Of a stretch of DNA of 55,764 nucleotides, positions 26,801 to 36,700 are shown piece after piece. Source of the DNA: a virus; the IMG/VR virus record IMGVR_UViG_3300035145_002852, positions 1 through 55,764 of that record; one strand, given 5' to 3'. Position 1 is the first letter of the stretch; each line of letters opens with the position of its first letter. The translations under genes and the position numbers were made by a program. The notes under the pieces are model-generated. The model made no database searches. It worked only from the letters and a program-made list of their open reading frames with translations, and had not been told where the DNA came from.

Positions 26801-29800
26801 ATTTCTAGCCCCTTAATACCACGGTCAGACTTTGCTCCTTTACTGTGAGAAACAACAACGTCAGAACCTGTAGCGTCTTGAGGTCTGAAAGCTCTCTCGT
26901 AAACCAATCCGCCACTACTCTTAACTCTAACCCCCACGTTAGTCCAAGGAAATAAAGTGTCGTTTGGAAGAGGAGGGGCTGGAATATTTCTAAACAAGTT
27001 AGACTCTATGTAATTATAAAAATTACCATTTCCTAAATCTAATTTCCTGAAATAGTTTCCGATTTCTGAGTCTAAGAAGAAATCTATATACTCTGAGAAA
27101 CTCCCATCAGTAAGGAAGTCATTTTTATTTTGGTGGGTGACTCTCATCTGATTAGAGAGGCTTGCATAACTAATCGTCAAAGACTGTTGGTTTCTTACAG
27201 TAGAAGCAGACGCTTCGTTCTCATTTATTCTAGCAAAGGAACCTTCAGCGGAACGAGAGTCTTCAATAACTATATCTGAGTTATATCCTGCGACAACCAC
27301 GTCCCCATAGAATTCAGTTCGATTAAATCTTGAGGGGAGTGAAACAGCGTCCCCATCTCTGACATCATCTCTAGGGTCTGCATAAGGGAAAGAATAAAGT
27401 AAAAGAGCACCTAGTGAGTCTGTGCTTCCTTTTTGTGGGTGGACTCTTACTGCATTTCCACTCACGACACCCAATCCACCATCAAGGACAATGCCAAGAC
27501 CCATTCTCTCAGGGTATCCTAGAGAAACAAAACCAGACTCTCCACTTTCAAATCTTCTTTTGGTGGTAATTGCGTAAGACTCGTCAAGCCTGTCTGATCT
27601 TTCTGAAGAATAAACTACAAGACGTGCAGGTGTGTTTCCAACTACTTCAACGAGATCAGAGATAGGAGTTTGAGTCCTTATTTCTTCTCCTCCTGCATCA
27701 CCTTGGAAGAAGTCGTATGAAGCCTCATCTTCAAGACAAACAAATGCGACTGAGCTTGTCTTACCTCTCATGTCCATATTACGATGTACACCTAAGAGTC
27801 GCATCGTAAAGTTTTTAGGGTCATAAGAAAGAGGTGAGAGATTATTGGGGGTGGTCAGCTCTGTGGGGGTGTCAGAAGGACTGTCTGATGTCGCTAGAGG
27901 AATTAACTCAGCAGGTAGAGATTGCTTGCCGAGTGCTCTTGGGCTGATCTCTATACCCTGTAAGTCTGAAGAAGAAGAAGTTGGTGAACCTCCGCTATTC
28001 TCAACGTCAAAAACGTATACCTGCTGAAAATTTGTACCAGCAGCGTTACCTGCGTGGTGTAAAATTCTCCACTTATAAGAATTAGTTAAGTTGTCGTAAG
28101 TATCTCTAATCTTATTCTGTGGAGGAGTGATCTGATCTACACGGGTTATACGACTATTGTTTGATTCGTTGGGTATTTCTGAAAGGTATCTGTTAGATTC
28201 TACTCTGACAGTAACATTCGCCACGATAGCTGAAAGACTATTTCTGACTTTTGAGTTATAGTCAGAAATATAGCCGTGTAATGTATTTTCACTTCCGAAC
28301 TTAGATTCTTGAGAGGAAGCATCTATGGGAGAAATAACAGGAACGTCTATGATCTTGTAATAGCCGTCAGACTGATCAAGACCTTTACTTTCCAAGTAAA
28401 GATAACTACCTCTCAATGCAGGTAGAGTCATGGTATTAAAGTCTGAAACTGAAGACTGACCTATTTCAAATAATGTTTCACCCGTCTTGGAAGCAGACCG
28501 ATCATTGTTTTCACCAATAAAGGGGTTTAACTTTCCTTGGTCTTCCATTTGATCAACTAGGTTTTGACCTAAACTTGCAGAAATACCCTTCAAATCTGCG
28601 ATTGTAAGTCCTAAAGAGACTGTAGCAGTTCTTCTTACAGAAGCATTAGCTCCATTGACGCCACCAAAAGTGTTGTTGTAGCCAAACAGACCTACGCCAG
28701 CAGGCATATGTGCTCCTGCACCTCTTTGCTGACTGTTTCTTCCGTTTTGTGAGAAATAGCCAATGGAGCCTGTGGTAGAAGGCTCCCAGTCTTTCCAATA
28801 TTCGTTAATAGATTCAGTTACTCTACTGTTTCCGATTAAATAGTCTGTGGTGGTGGCAGGAGCATTGTCTGAATGTACAATAAACGCTGTGTATCTATCT
28901 GTCCCAAAAGGACGAGCATTCTTAACATAGAGTTGTATGTCCCCCGAAACACGAAGACCCGCAGTTCCTCCGAACACAGCACCTTTGTAATTCGATTTCT
29001 TTGTGCTGTCGCTAGAAAGATGACCTAGCGTACCCACATTGTCTGAACCTGAACCTGAAGGAAGACTTACAAAAGGAAATACACCATGATCCAAGAAAGT
29101 CTCGAAGACTCTGTAGCTTTTTTTCTCATAATTGCTGTAGGTAGGGTCTACTTCTATATATTGACCCGAAGTGTGTCCTCCTGTGATAGAGGCAAAAGAA
29201 ATACCTGTCTGAGATAAAGGGAGTCCTGTAAATAAACCTACTCGACCTCCAGATATAAGAGTGGCAGATTGAGAGCCAAATGTACCAAACCCACCATCTA
29301 CCGCTGAAGAACTTCTCTCAGTGTTGTTAGGTGAGGCATAATCTGCGACAGACTGTGTGTTCAGCAGACTTTTAATGTTCCCTTCATTCCAAAGGACATT
29401 ATTCCCAACTACAAGAGATGCGGATTTATATGTGAAGTTAAGATAGTTTGGTCTAAATTTCCCATCTTCGAGGACAATCTCAGAAACAGAAGGTCTGAAG
29501 CTAGGCTTGATCTGACTGAAACCTCCAAATTGACTCCCCACTGCTTGCATTAAAACTCTTAAAGAAATCTTCGTGTTCTCTGAATAAACACTTTCATTTA
29601 CAACACTTATTATCGTTGCTTTATGGTGGGAAGGTTGGGAGTCAGAGCCTGCTATGTAGAACAGGTCTCCTTTTTGGAGAACACTTCTGTCGATAAGAGG
29701 GGTGATAAATTTAGAGGAGTCAATCTTAGCAACATAGTCTTCATGTCCAAGATTGTTATCATTGTCACCTAAATAACTTCCGTAAAAATAACTTCTCTCT

Positions 29801-32800
29801 TTTGGAGTCGCAGAGAAAGTTGCATGTATTTCGACATAACCGCCCACAGAAGGGTCTTGGTTGTAGGGAGTAGCACCATCATAAATCAGCTTAGAGAAAT
29901 AATCTCTCGACACCCAAGCGTAATTTCTGAAATCGGGAGTTTCATAAGAGCTTCCTTCAAAAGCAAAGCTCTGATTGTCGAGCCAGCTGTTCTGTATTGC
30001 AAAATCTGAACTTTCTGACGCTTTATCTGGTAGTCCTGATGTTAGGTATGTGCTGTCATAAGATAGTGTAAGATTGCTTCTTATAGGGTAGTAGGCAGGT
30101 CTGCCTGTAGGGTCATCTACAAAACCAACCTCAAAATCACAACGACCATCATAAGTGGTGTTTTGTGCTTTTATTCTGAAAGATTCACCAAGAAGCCTAC
30201 CTAAAGGAAGAATACCTTCACTAGGGAAACCTAAAGCAAGGTTTCCTGTCTGTCCCATTACTGTGGGATTTCCTGTAGCCGTAGTGTTATCTGCAAGAGT
30301 TTCTTCTCTATGGTAGTAGCCAATACGGTTGAACTTGGTAAGCCCATCTTTAAAGATGTACCACATGAAAGATTGATCTATCTCACCGATAGAGGCAATG
30401 ACATTTATGAGTCTATTCTCTTGGAGAATAGACTGCTCTTTCATCTCATCAAGTGTACCATTTAAGCTCTTGCTTGCACCTCTACCCGTACAAATAAGTG
30501 CTAAAGTATGTGAAGCATAGTTTGTAAGACTAAACTCTGAAAACTTTGGGTGACGTACATCTGAAGGAGAGACCCAAAGAATCTGACGCTCACCATACTG
30601 ATCCCCTGCCGTACCTTTAATGCTGGCATCTAGTCCACCATTTGACGTATAATTTGTACCATCCCAATCTTGACCTTGGCTGTCATAGAAACCAGCACGA
30701 TCTAAGAGTCGTGCGGAGTGTCCAAAATAAAGGTCTTTGTTTAGCTTTTCTGCGATATACTCAAGCATGGACACAACGTCCACATAATCGTCTGTGTCAA
30801 AGCTTATTGCTTCATTGTTTACAACTAAGCTGACCCAACGATCTTCTAAGCCCGGCTCGGTGCTCTCTAAGGAAAGTAAATATCTTGATGCAGGTAGGGT
30901 ATAAGTGCCTCCTAATTGAGCATGAATCTCTGCCGAGATTTCATAAATCTGAGCTGTTTCTACAAGTGCATATGCAGGATAGATACAGGCGTTTCTGCCT
31001 GTAATCGAAACATGTCCATCATTAACATCACTTGCGTCGTAAGAAATGGCAGGCTGTTTTTCTGAAGGAAGTGCAGACTTCAGGAAATCCTCAACCTCTT
31101 CAGAACCTACTACCTCTACATGAAGTTCGGACTTGTACCATTCAGATGCAAAAGGGTTGTGGCAATCAGGGATATAATCTAAACCAAAAACAATCCTATT
31201 GTTTGGAGGTATAGATAGGGTTTCTTTTGTGATTATGGTTACAGCTTCTGTGTTAAGATAATAACCTCTCAAATCTTCGTGGTTTCCGAAACCATCTTCA
31301 GTCGTAAAAGTAAAACTACATCCCGGCTCATTAAAAGATGTCGAAGAAGAAATCTTCAAAGACTGAGAATACGGAGCAATAGTTAAATCGGAATTATCAA
31401 ACTCAACGACATTGGAAGCTACAAGGTCTCCTCTAGTTACAGAGAGATTTACATTGTAGTCTCCGGATATTTCCCATTTATTCTCTGAACTATCATAGAG
31501 AATAGAAGACTCTTCAGTAGATAAGCCACTTACTTCAAGAGTCTGATTCCCACGCTCATCTAAAGAAATAAGACCATGTGCAAAAGTAACTTCTTCCGTT
31601 CGGAGGCTTAATCCCGCATATATAGATTCTCTGAATGAAACAGAGGGGTTTCTTACAAACTCGATGTGAAGGGGATTTGAAAGACCATAAGTCCCCATCG
31701 AATCTCCAATTTGTGTCGTGGAAGATATTTTAAGAACTACTCCTTCAAGATGTGAAGTTACTAAGTTGTAGGTAGCAGTAACATACTCCACATTTTCAGT
31801 ACCAAACTGACTTAAATCTTTTCGGAACTCGATTGCACCTGTACTTGGTATCTCACCCAAAGAAATACCTGGTAAATAAACCGAAGAAGGGAAATCTGGG
31901 ATTTCTGACAGCGTTTTGCCAAAGGTTGCTGTGTCTCCGCTTAGGATATTCTTAATAGTAGGTGTCTTAAACGCACCCTTTACGATCCCCTCTTCTTTCG
32001 CTGTAAATCTATTTCCGAAGGAAGCATTTTGACTTAGGGGAACACAAGAAATAAATAAGACCGGACTACCTGTTGGGTTTTGTGCATGGTTTAAATACTT
32101 ATCTTCTTGTACAACCTCTTCGTGGAAATAGATTGTAGCACCTTCATAGTCTATTTCGTATAAGTTTGAGTCTACAGGGCTGTTGAAATCCGCAACAAGA
32201 TTGGAACCTTGCAATTTGGGGTTATAGATAACGGCTTTAAACCCAAGATCAAGAAGATTAGAAATCTCACCCTCTCCCCAAGTACAGTCATTTGCTCTCA
32301 TCATCGTAGGTCTTACGTTAGAAGAACGATCTGAGTGTAGTGGAGAAATAAGAGACTTTATTCTTGTAGAATCAATTTCGTGTGGCTGTGGGTTGCTCTT
32401 ACTAAGTAAGTCTGAAACGCTCTCATGGACTGTAAATTTTATATCATATTGTGAATCCGCAGAAGCAATATCCCAACTGATATTTCCTGAAATGTGGTTT
32501 TGTGTCGTCACACCTTTCAAGGTCAATTCGAGAGGAGAGCGTCCCGACGCTGAACCACCCGACAACTGAATATCTGTAATTTCAAAGTAACCTAGATAAC
32601 GATTTGAAGCTTCCTCTTCAATAGATACAACTCTAATTACATAACCAACTTTAAATAGAGTCCCTAAGAGTTGCTGAGTTTCTAGTCCCGTTTTTCCGTC
32701 TAAAATATTTGACCCTTTTGAAAATTCATCGTCTACATAAATCTTAAAAGTAGAGACAGCAGGAGTTGAAACATTAAGGATGATCCCATTAAATATTTCT

Positions 32801-33711
32801 ACACCTTCATATTGTAAGGGGCTTAGTACAGGAAGATTTGATCTATTTCCGTAGGTTTCTACACTACCTGACTTGCCAAGACCGTCAAAAGAACCATCAA
32901 GCCACGCCTCGAAAGGTGGCTCAATGTCTAATGAAAGCGATTTTTCAGGTGGCATGACAAAGAAAGTCTGGCGATTACTTGAAGGGACACAGAACATGCG
33001 TGAAGCTACTTTTCGTACAAAAGTAACCCCCGCTATTGTGTTATCCGTCGAATAATCTAAAACGTCAGAAATAGGAGTGTCGCTAGATATTTTTACGCTA
33101 TAGTCCAATACACCATTTTCAGCTACTTTAAAAATGTGATAGGGGGTTCTTTCACGATCACCATCCAAATAATCAAGGTCTCTACCGAAACTGCGGAGAA
33201 TAACATAAAGACCTTCATCGTCTGAGATGTTAGAGTAGGGGTATGCTAGATTACTATTATCATTAATCCCATAGAGACTAGGGATTGTGCCACTACCTGC
33301 ATCCCAAAGGATTAAATACTCACCATCTGAGTATCTTGCGATCTGCCAAGTCCAATCCACAAGAGGGGACTTAAGAGTAGGCCCTATCACTTCAAAAGAA
33401 ATAGGAGAGCCTAATGTCGCTTCTCCCTCCAGTCCTATTCTATTTGTGTTTTCCACATATGGGATAAAATCTATATCCCCATAACCTTGCAGACCTAGAC
33501 CTGTCTTTATACTAGGGAGAGGATGTGTGTCTTTTTTATTGCTGACTCCAAAAGAAAAATCGCTCGCCCAAGAACCTTCAAACCTAGACAATCCGGATTT
33601 GATTTCTTCTGAACGAACCGTCCTATTTCTTGAGTAATGCTCTGACTCCGTGTTATTCGTAGCCTGTGTGTTTAGAGAAGCCTTCTTCAAACGATCTAAA
33701 TCAGAAGCCAT
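20821..33711 (-). CDS. Giant virion protein (4296 aa), probable tail fibre or appendage
   Basis: One uninterrupted frame of 12.9 kb starting at an ATG behind GAGGT, predicting roughly 465 kDa. Composition is even along its length: rich in Ser, Gly, Asn, Asp, Tyr and Thr, with short beta-like stretches, no membrane segment and no long helices except the short charged N-terminus. I recognise no enzymatic motif. About two-thirds along is a SSIVLARGQHGTAPMVIPA phrase similar to VSRGHGGTQAKPHQAG of the 1723-aa protein, hinting at a shared fibre module. The C-terminus has LPPGARVFLEATVPWSHK. It could be a long fibre, a baseplate skirt protein or a surface-binding adhesin. The missing frameshifts and strong start argue it is expressed. 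Confidence 0.75.
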   Translation of the reverse strand: MASDLDRLKKASLNTQATNNTESEHYSRNRTVRSEEIKSGLSRFEGSWASDFSFGVSNKKDTHPLPSIKTGLGLQGYGDIDFIPYVENTNRIGLEGEATLGSPISFEVIGPTLKSPLVDWTWQIARYSDGEYLILWDAGSGTIPSLYGINDNSNLAYPYSNISDDEGLYVILRSFGRDLDYLDGDRERTPYHIFKVAENGVLDYSVKISSDTPISDVLDYSTDNTIAGVTFVRKVASRMFCVPSSNRQTFFVMPPEKSLSLDIEPPFEAWLDGSFDGLGKSGSVETYGNRSNLPVLSPLQYEGVEIFNGIILNVSTPAVSTFKIYVDDEFSKGSNILDGKTGLETQQLLGTLFKVGYVIRVVSIEEEASNRYLGYFEITDIQLSGGSASGRSPLELTLKGVTTQNHISGNISWDIASADSQYDIKFTVHESVSDLLSKSNPQPHEIDSTRIKSLISPLHSDRSSNVRPTMMRANDCTWGEGEISNLLDLGFKAVIYNPKLQGSNLVADFNSPVDSNLYEIDYEGATIYFHEEVVQEDKYLNHAQNPTGSPVLFISCVPLSQNASFGNRFTAKEEGIVKGAFKTPTIKNILSGDTATFGKTLSEIPDFPSSVYLPGISLGEIPSTGAIEFRKDLSQFGTENVEYVTATYNLVTSHLEGVVLKISSTTQIGDSMGTYGLSNPLHIEFVRNPSVSFRESIYAGLSLRTEEVTFAHGLISLDERGNQTLEVSGLSTEESSILYDSSENKWEISGDYNVNLSVTRGDLVASNVVEFDNSDLTIAPYSQSLKISSSTSFNEPGCSFTFTTEDGFGNHEDLRGYYLNTEAVTIITKETLSIPPNNRIVFGLDYIPDCHNPFASEWYKSELHVEVVGSEEVEDFLKSALPSEKQPAISYDASDVNDGHVSITGRNACIYPAYALVETAQIYEISAEIHAQLGGTYTLPASRYLLSLESTEPGLEDRWVSLVVNNEAISFDTDDYVDVVSMLEYIAEKLNKDLYFGHSARLLDRAGFYDSQGQDWDGTNYTSNGGLDASIKGTAGDQYGERQILWVSPSDVRHPKFSEFSLTNYASHTLALICTGRGASKSLNGTLDEMKEQSILQENRLINVIASIGEIDQSFMWYIFKDGLTKFNRIGYYHREETLADNTTATGNPTVMGQTGNLALGFPSEGILPLGRLLGESFRIKAQNTTYDGRCDFEVGFVDDPTGRPAYYPIRSNLTLSYDSTYLTSGLPDKASESSDFAIQNSWLDNQSFAFEGSSYETPDFRNYAWVSRDYFSKLIYDGATPYNQDPSVGGYVEIHATFSATPKERSYFYGSYLGDNDNNLGHEDYVAKIDSSKFITPLIDRSVLQKGDLFYIAGSDSQPSHHKATIISVVNESVYSENTKISLRVLMQAVGSQFGGFSQIKPSFRPSVSEIVLEDGKFRPNYLNFTYKSASLVVGNNVLWNEGNIKSLLNTQSVADYASPNNTERSSSAVDGGFGTFGSQSATLISGGRVGLFTGLPLSQTGISFASITGGHTSGQYIEVDPTYSNYEKKSYRVFETFLDHGVFPFVSLPSGSGSDNVGTLGHLSSDSTKKSNYKGAVFGGTAGLRVSGDIQLYVKNARPFGTDRYTAFIVHSDNAPATTTDYLIGNSRVTESINEYWKDWEPSTTGSIGYFSQNGRNSQQRGAGAHMPAGVGLFGYNNTFGGVNGANASVRRTATVSLGLTIADLKGISASLGQNLVDQMEDQGKLNPFIGENNDRSASKTGETLFEIGQSSVSDFNTMTLPALRGSYLYLESKGLDQSDGYYKIIDVPVISPIDASSQESKFGSENTLHGYISDYNSKVRNSLSAIVANVTVRVESNRYLSEIPNESNNSRITRVDQITPPQNKIRDTYDNLTNSYKWRILHHAGNAAGTNFQQVYVFDVENSGGSPTSSSSDLQGIEISPRALGKQSLPAELIPLATSDSPSDTPTELTTPNNLSPLSYDPKNFTMRLLGVHRNMDMRGKTSSVAFVCLEDEASYDFFQGDAGGEEIRTQTPISDLVEVVGNTPARLVVYSSERSDRLDESYAITTKRRFESGESGFVSLGYPERMGLGIVLDGGLGVVSGNAVRVHPQKGSTDSLGALLLYSFPYADPRDDVRDGDAVSLPSRFNRTEFYGDVVVAGYNSDIVIEDSRSAEGSFARINENEASASTVRNQQSLTISYASLSNQMRVTHQNKNDFLTDGSFSEYIDFFLDSEIGNYFRKLDLGNGNFYNYIESNLFRNIPAPPLPNDTLFPWTNVGVRVKSSGGLVYERAFRPQDATGSDVVVSHSKGAKSDRGIKGLEIPAFGECLLLPKGPPTLGGRVLENSEGAKIRIGNTPTDLPLYEFYNGPTRLNYGGTHAISIGNVLQEHGVYGRPGFPTTENEKQLLFAPKGNNSQSDPIEYDPGILSQAYHHSRSNGSDEWGGRKEILTPKSNKLYGYLALLKFSGGSFNFTNAPSGRPYYFDQYFSLFYVYRGKVVYIELDLIEDAFQPLPIERRTGDKPEYQYVNTGNNTQSSVIGRDVYGSHTSDVSRTIEPNFSFYVPDGIQHVFVEVKGRNDNPLSANQNTGWNIYSAHGLLLSTKSSVTLTLPPENTSNALVSGANALDYWEYISPHNHNLGSLATSVEHKFLDYSGRAWFYAPNGSISNFEEILHSINWTANNFAPVLSGKAALKYSYVRILGSYTQLNDLCYGTNTGITPFADNNEVFDRVFEVPDSDVNSEVYEEGSERVNSNLQVRLLDGMVLEDVTTGTFYTVGEIGRYRGWHSHMKPTSQVGDYVHYEHGMHLLDQTQHTPEMEEIYGSPLIRNANFGSIISSNGHSSPEILTDLSSHFNYERSMYGYLNEDSYPTTQRKNGFGDIVDNGYVRRPLLGHKFRVVPNVEFVPVLGYRSVRGGLCVPYDPSTSYQGYIKNADAVLFDANYSFLKTDIGKKIYICGTYEYGYVGWWVVTDVISNYVINPTMTGSSETFEVAVVRKIKRSGEYLSNPDVEDDKILPMRPQSPILEMTVDANSNGKNILSGNNQYNIDSHLGDSFITDSSYNSHARSIYFGEYSGVRYDSEHHTNIWMALQYLDDDKNLKWMGWCLDSSSLSLFNDLSKGLGVFGLVTALRANPVYNGRVLGKYFHDIGLSAWADNYDVQFLKWEPKTSYYDGYSKYTIPTNITTAETGSRVNCGVSCTIDTSVLTKDQIETVLGRGTFLNVDLLFNNQGYFGDDFSSVNFPDLETIDTFGAQFEQNFILYKGLYYRRGVNTNVCVSHLDKNSYFPNVLTAPTSKYVVRNSTSADFATDIYTLNDGSRSSDSATGGIRWVFSSPLLEENVGSYLHLTKQRPYRFGTPTFSQKNALNSHRNRQTGATESTLVNPFGWTSGYQNEADILNGEQLDLSTDIFRINRCPTTGDILVGGDCESYAVEDILCRSRKGFTKKGLEISYSPLSVGGNWPDSVTQNLPDTGSLNYPIMYALQPIARERIVTINPSSANSSIVLARGQHGTAPMVIPANPLAIETDGALSLTGVGSFSNPSGDFSLSNHDGEYYVSDPSTTGISVSLSTNGLNVDEYGKDYHWGEKILMDVSRPWLLLGRENAMQTHDQYFISPTVAESTEGNPQDLPVNVFGEYNNSADLYKIEQGNAEDGSQELYTINSYFPSSAIYTWCPAGEWWQIQTPLYSYAQSDIDGYAKRKTPISPTTPPPTLRIDLTEAFTQSVSAGSGLNTPYAGKAPRGSRLNRIWVNFGLDGDASPLPGSPFNKDHEEYIENTGGTNLNDTVLGNTEVKKTIKTLSDGVGELSESMFRSLNKKATNRSITFNLVVELPGSVASSQEDFEFGYTSQLDVGVRYNQDWKDFIGEDYEFSSIGGSNGSTFGGRLPTGAYSHSNNSEDKRVKHDDYSNHIPTNQSQYFGGTIVVPLYINREAGDMMPNIMERFVNVGPARFKDVNSSSPIPFSLNQNKHLYHSDWSIGDWYRGLGTTPMDTNAYLYDKNVHYTQFSDSEFLYPFGGQGTRLEMEINSITPVVWGSQNFYSSSNEDFYTPRTQGDILESNTKTNKGITNSSYMTFSDIRSAGVLASSMPRSSRMGGGVTSSFTSGLIPDTRLFDPFASFVPSPLAIHAPATTGITIAHGGASSLNSSSNRIDNYSTNGVDGITPANTKTSSSHNSFTVALTPVGDSFKAPTGYINMPSITGGENRFAGYFYKDFANVDHWDFGRYGRTLETNTGTEPKDRRFKVGNWLDNILRAYGIPAQSGSMLPPGARVFLEATVPWSHKNTDTNNGTWISSVKCSFEVETADGTAWTQDVNTMGED

Positions 33712-33754
33712 GTTTAGAACCTCGCTTTAAATATTTTACACCTACAATGTTGTG

Positions 33755-33769
33755 ATACTCTGAGAGTAT
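33755..33769 (-). other. Short palindrome after the 1345-aa gene
   Basis: ATACTCTGAGAGTAT is palindromic apart from its central base and lies ahead of the giant gene, 12 nt downstream of the previous stop on the minus strand. As RNA it makes a 6-bp stem with a 3-nt loop and no T-run. It could be a protein-binding or processing site. This 68-bp spacer is one of the few real gaps in the minus block. Confidence 0.35.
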
Positions 33770-33779
33770 TAAAGAACAA

Positions 33780-36700
33780 TCAAACGTAAACTACTTCATC
33801 CTCATCGTAGTTTTTACCATTTGACATTCTTAGTATTTCTAAGCCTACCAAACCTCTCCTTAGAACTACAGGATAATACTCTGTAGACATAGCAGGAGGG
33901 TTAACTCCAGGTTCAAAATCCAACTTCATACTATTATCGTAACCTTCCATCCCCAAGCCCTTGAAAGAAACTTTCACAAGAACAGGACACTCGCCCGTAG
34001 AATTCTTTGCAAAGGTGGCTAAAGGCCCTAACTCCAAAGTAAGATCAGTAAAGTAGACATTCTCTTTAACAGTGAAACCTTCTCTCTCAGAAATAAGACA
34101 CCCTGAGCCATCTTTGGAAATATGCTGTTTACTTACGCCCTGATTATTTGCCCTTCCAACATCCAGCCATGCAGTCAAGCCTGGAATTTTCACATAGATT
34201 GAAACTCCACGGTCTGATTTGAATGCGAAATCTGAAAAACTTAAGCCAAGGACTCTCATTTGAAAGCGAGAAGTCCCTTTCATATTTTCAACAGTACCAC
34301 TACGACTAAACTCTACGTCAAAAGCTCTGCTGTAAGAAAATTCCCTATTGTAATATGTGCCTCCTACCCCGTGATTGTAGTCTGGCTGTCTGTAATACAA
34401 TCCAACTTCTCCCATAGCACCAGTAGTCCAGCTTGGATCATAAGTCTCGTTGGGGAAATAAGTATCTACTTGGTAATTAAGTATTGGAAGTCTTAATAAA
34501 CCTCTACGGGGAACCCCGTATTCTCCTCCATTTAATGGAGCCAAAGCTAAAGAAGGTAAGCCCGATACTTGTGCTTCACCTTCTTTGTTATATAGATTCC
34601 CATTACCATCATAGAAAGGTGAATTATTTGTGAATACACACCAGTCCCAATGGTGTGAGTTCCTTAAATAGCCTGCACCTCCGTGGACTGATGTAGCAAA
34701 CACATCATCTCTTACTCTTAAGAGGTTCACCCTTGAACCTTGAGGAAGTCCCGGACCTTGAATATTTTGTTGGTCTTCAATACCTTCAAACAAGACGCTC
34801 AACCTGTAAGATTCGTCAAGAAATCTTTCTTGTGTGTCTTTTCTTGGGGTAAATAAAGTCGTCAGAGGAGCTACGTCATTGGGGAAAATCAACATATTTG
34901 AAAGTACGGGAGATGTGCCTAGAGACATGGCAGAAATAATGCCTCTTTGGTTCTGTGTAAAATTCCCATAAGTAGGGAGACTAGGGTCTACATCCTTAGA
35001 GACTTCATGTAAATCGTACCCATGATGCAGTTTTGACCTAGTATCAAGTATTATGTTGGGGTCGATGGATGCACTTCCGCTTTCTGTAGTAAGAATCGCA
35101 CTGATACCATACCCTGCTGACCTGTTATTAAACTCAGCAGAGTTCCCATAGGCTCCTGAGAAGTTAGTAGCTACATCTGTAGCGTAATCTACATCATAGG
35201 AGGTTCCCACTACAGAATAGTCGAAAAGATTAGCAGCGAAACCAGACTGTGCTTCAACATAATACGTCTCCCCACCTACTAAAAGTGCAGTTGCGTCTTC
35301 GCTTCCAAAGGCGTTTCTCTGAGGTGCTTCTGTATTTATTTTAGGCCGATATATAGGGTACGAAGGAAAAGCACCCCCACCTCCTATTTTGTTTTCACCC
35401 GAGCAGAGTTCTATTCTGTCGTCTGTCAGGTCTAAACTAATATAAACTCTGAAACCTTCAGGGTCATACCTGAAGATCGCAAAAGCTTGGTCTGCATTTC
35501 TAGCTCCTGCAAGATAAGAGAAGTGGAAATAAAACAGACTTGTATTTGCGTTTTGAATTAAAGAGACGAGTCTTGAAGAGTGATATAAGAAATTAGAGGT
35601 CTGATGTCCATCATTTAGATTACTAGGGGTATATGAGGGCTGTAAGACATCTGCATACCCCAAACCATCATAATGGTATAGAGGACTCTTATACATCACA
35701 GAGATATTTCCTTGGGTTGTAAAAGTACAGAGACCCGTATCTCCTTGAGGTATCACATTTACATCAAAATAAGTCCCTGCAACCGTGGGGTTGTAGGCAC
35801 TCATATCCGCCTTAATATCGTCCCACCCCAAAGTGACGAGCTGTTTACCTGTAGAGATTTCTTTGAGACTAGGCTCTTCTACAAACAAGTTAGAGTCTGA
35901 AGAATATGCCGAAAAATTTAAAACGAACGGAGATGAAGGCTCGTTATATTTCTTTGAAGCACTTGTTTTGCTAGAGAAATACCTTGGGATAGAAAAATCA
36001 GAAAGGTGTACGTCTCCTACCAAAGAAACTTTGTTCAGTATCTTATTATAAGACTCTGAAAGAAATACAACATCCGAGCTTTTCTTGGATTTGTCTCTAG
36101 TTGGCAGAATATATTTGACACCAGAAATAGTGGTGAAATACGCATCTCCAACTTTAAATCTCAAGTCTGCACTAGAATCAGCATCTTCATTCTTGTGCGT
36201 AATGTGTGTTCTTGATGTTGAGCCTTGTAGCTTGTCAGCACTGCTTCTGCTTCTGACGAACACGTTAGGTTTTAAAATTGTGTTAGAAGAGGCATCTTTA
36301 TTCTTAGGTGCGAGTACTGGAATCCCATACTCATTATAGTCTTCTCCGTCTGAAACGATATTAGCCACGTCTTCACCTTCAAGAAGGTTGAAAAAGCTGA
36401 CAGAATAAAGATCATCTTCTGAAGGAGAAATACCATCTCGCACAAGTCTCTCAAAAGTATCCTCTTTTTTGAAATGCACTAGAGCAAAAGAACCTTTCGA
36501 GGTTGCTGTAAGGTCTAACTCTTCGTAAGAAACGACATGTCTGTATCGGGCTACTTGGTAAGTGTAATAGTCGTCTCCGAAAGTCACATAGTCACCCGCT
36601 GTATCAAAGTCTGAAGAAACAGAAGCAGGTTGTATTACTTGAAAGAAACGCTCTCGGTGCTCATTTGGAGTTTTTAAGCCAGAAGGAGAGTAATCTTGTA

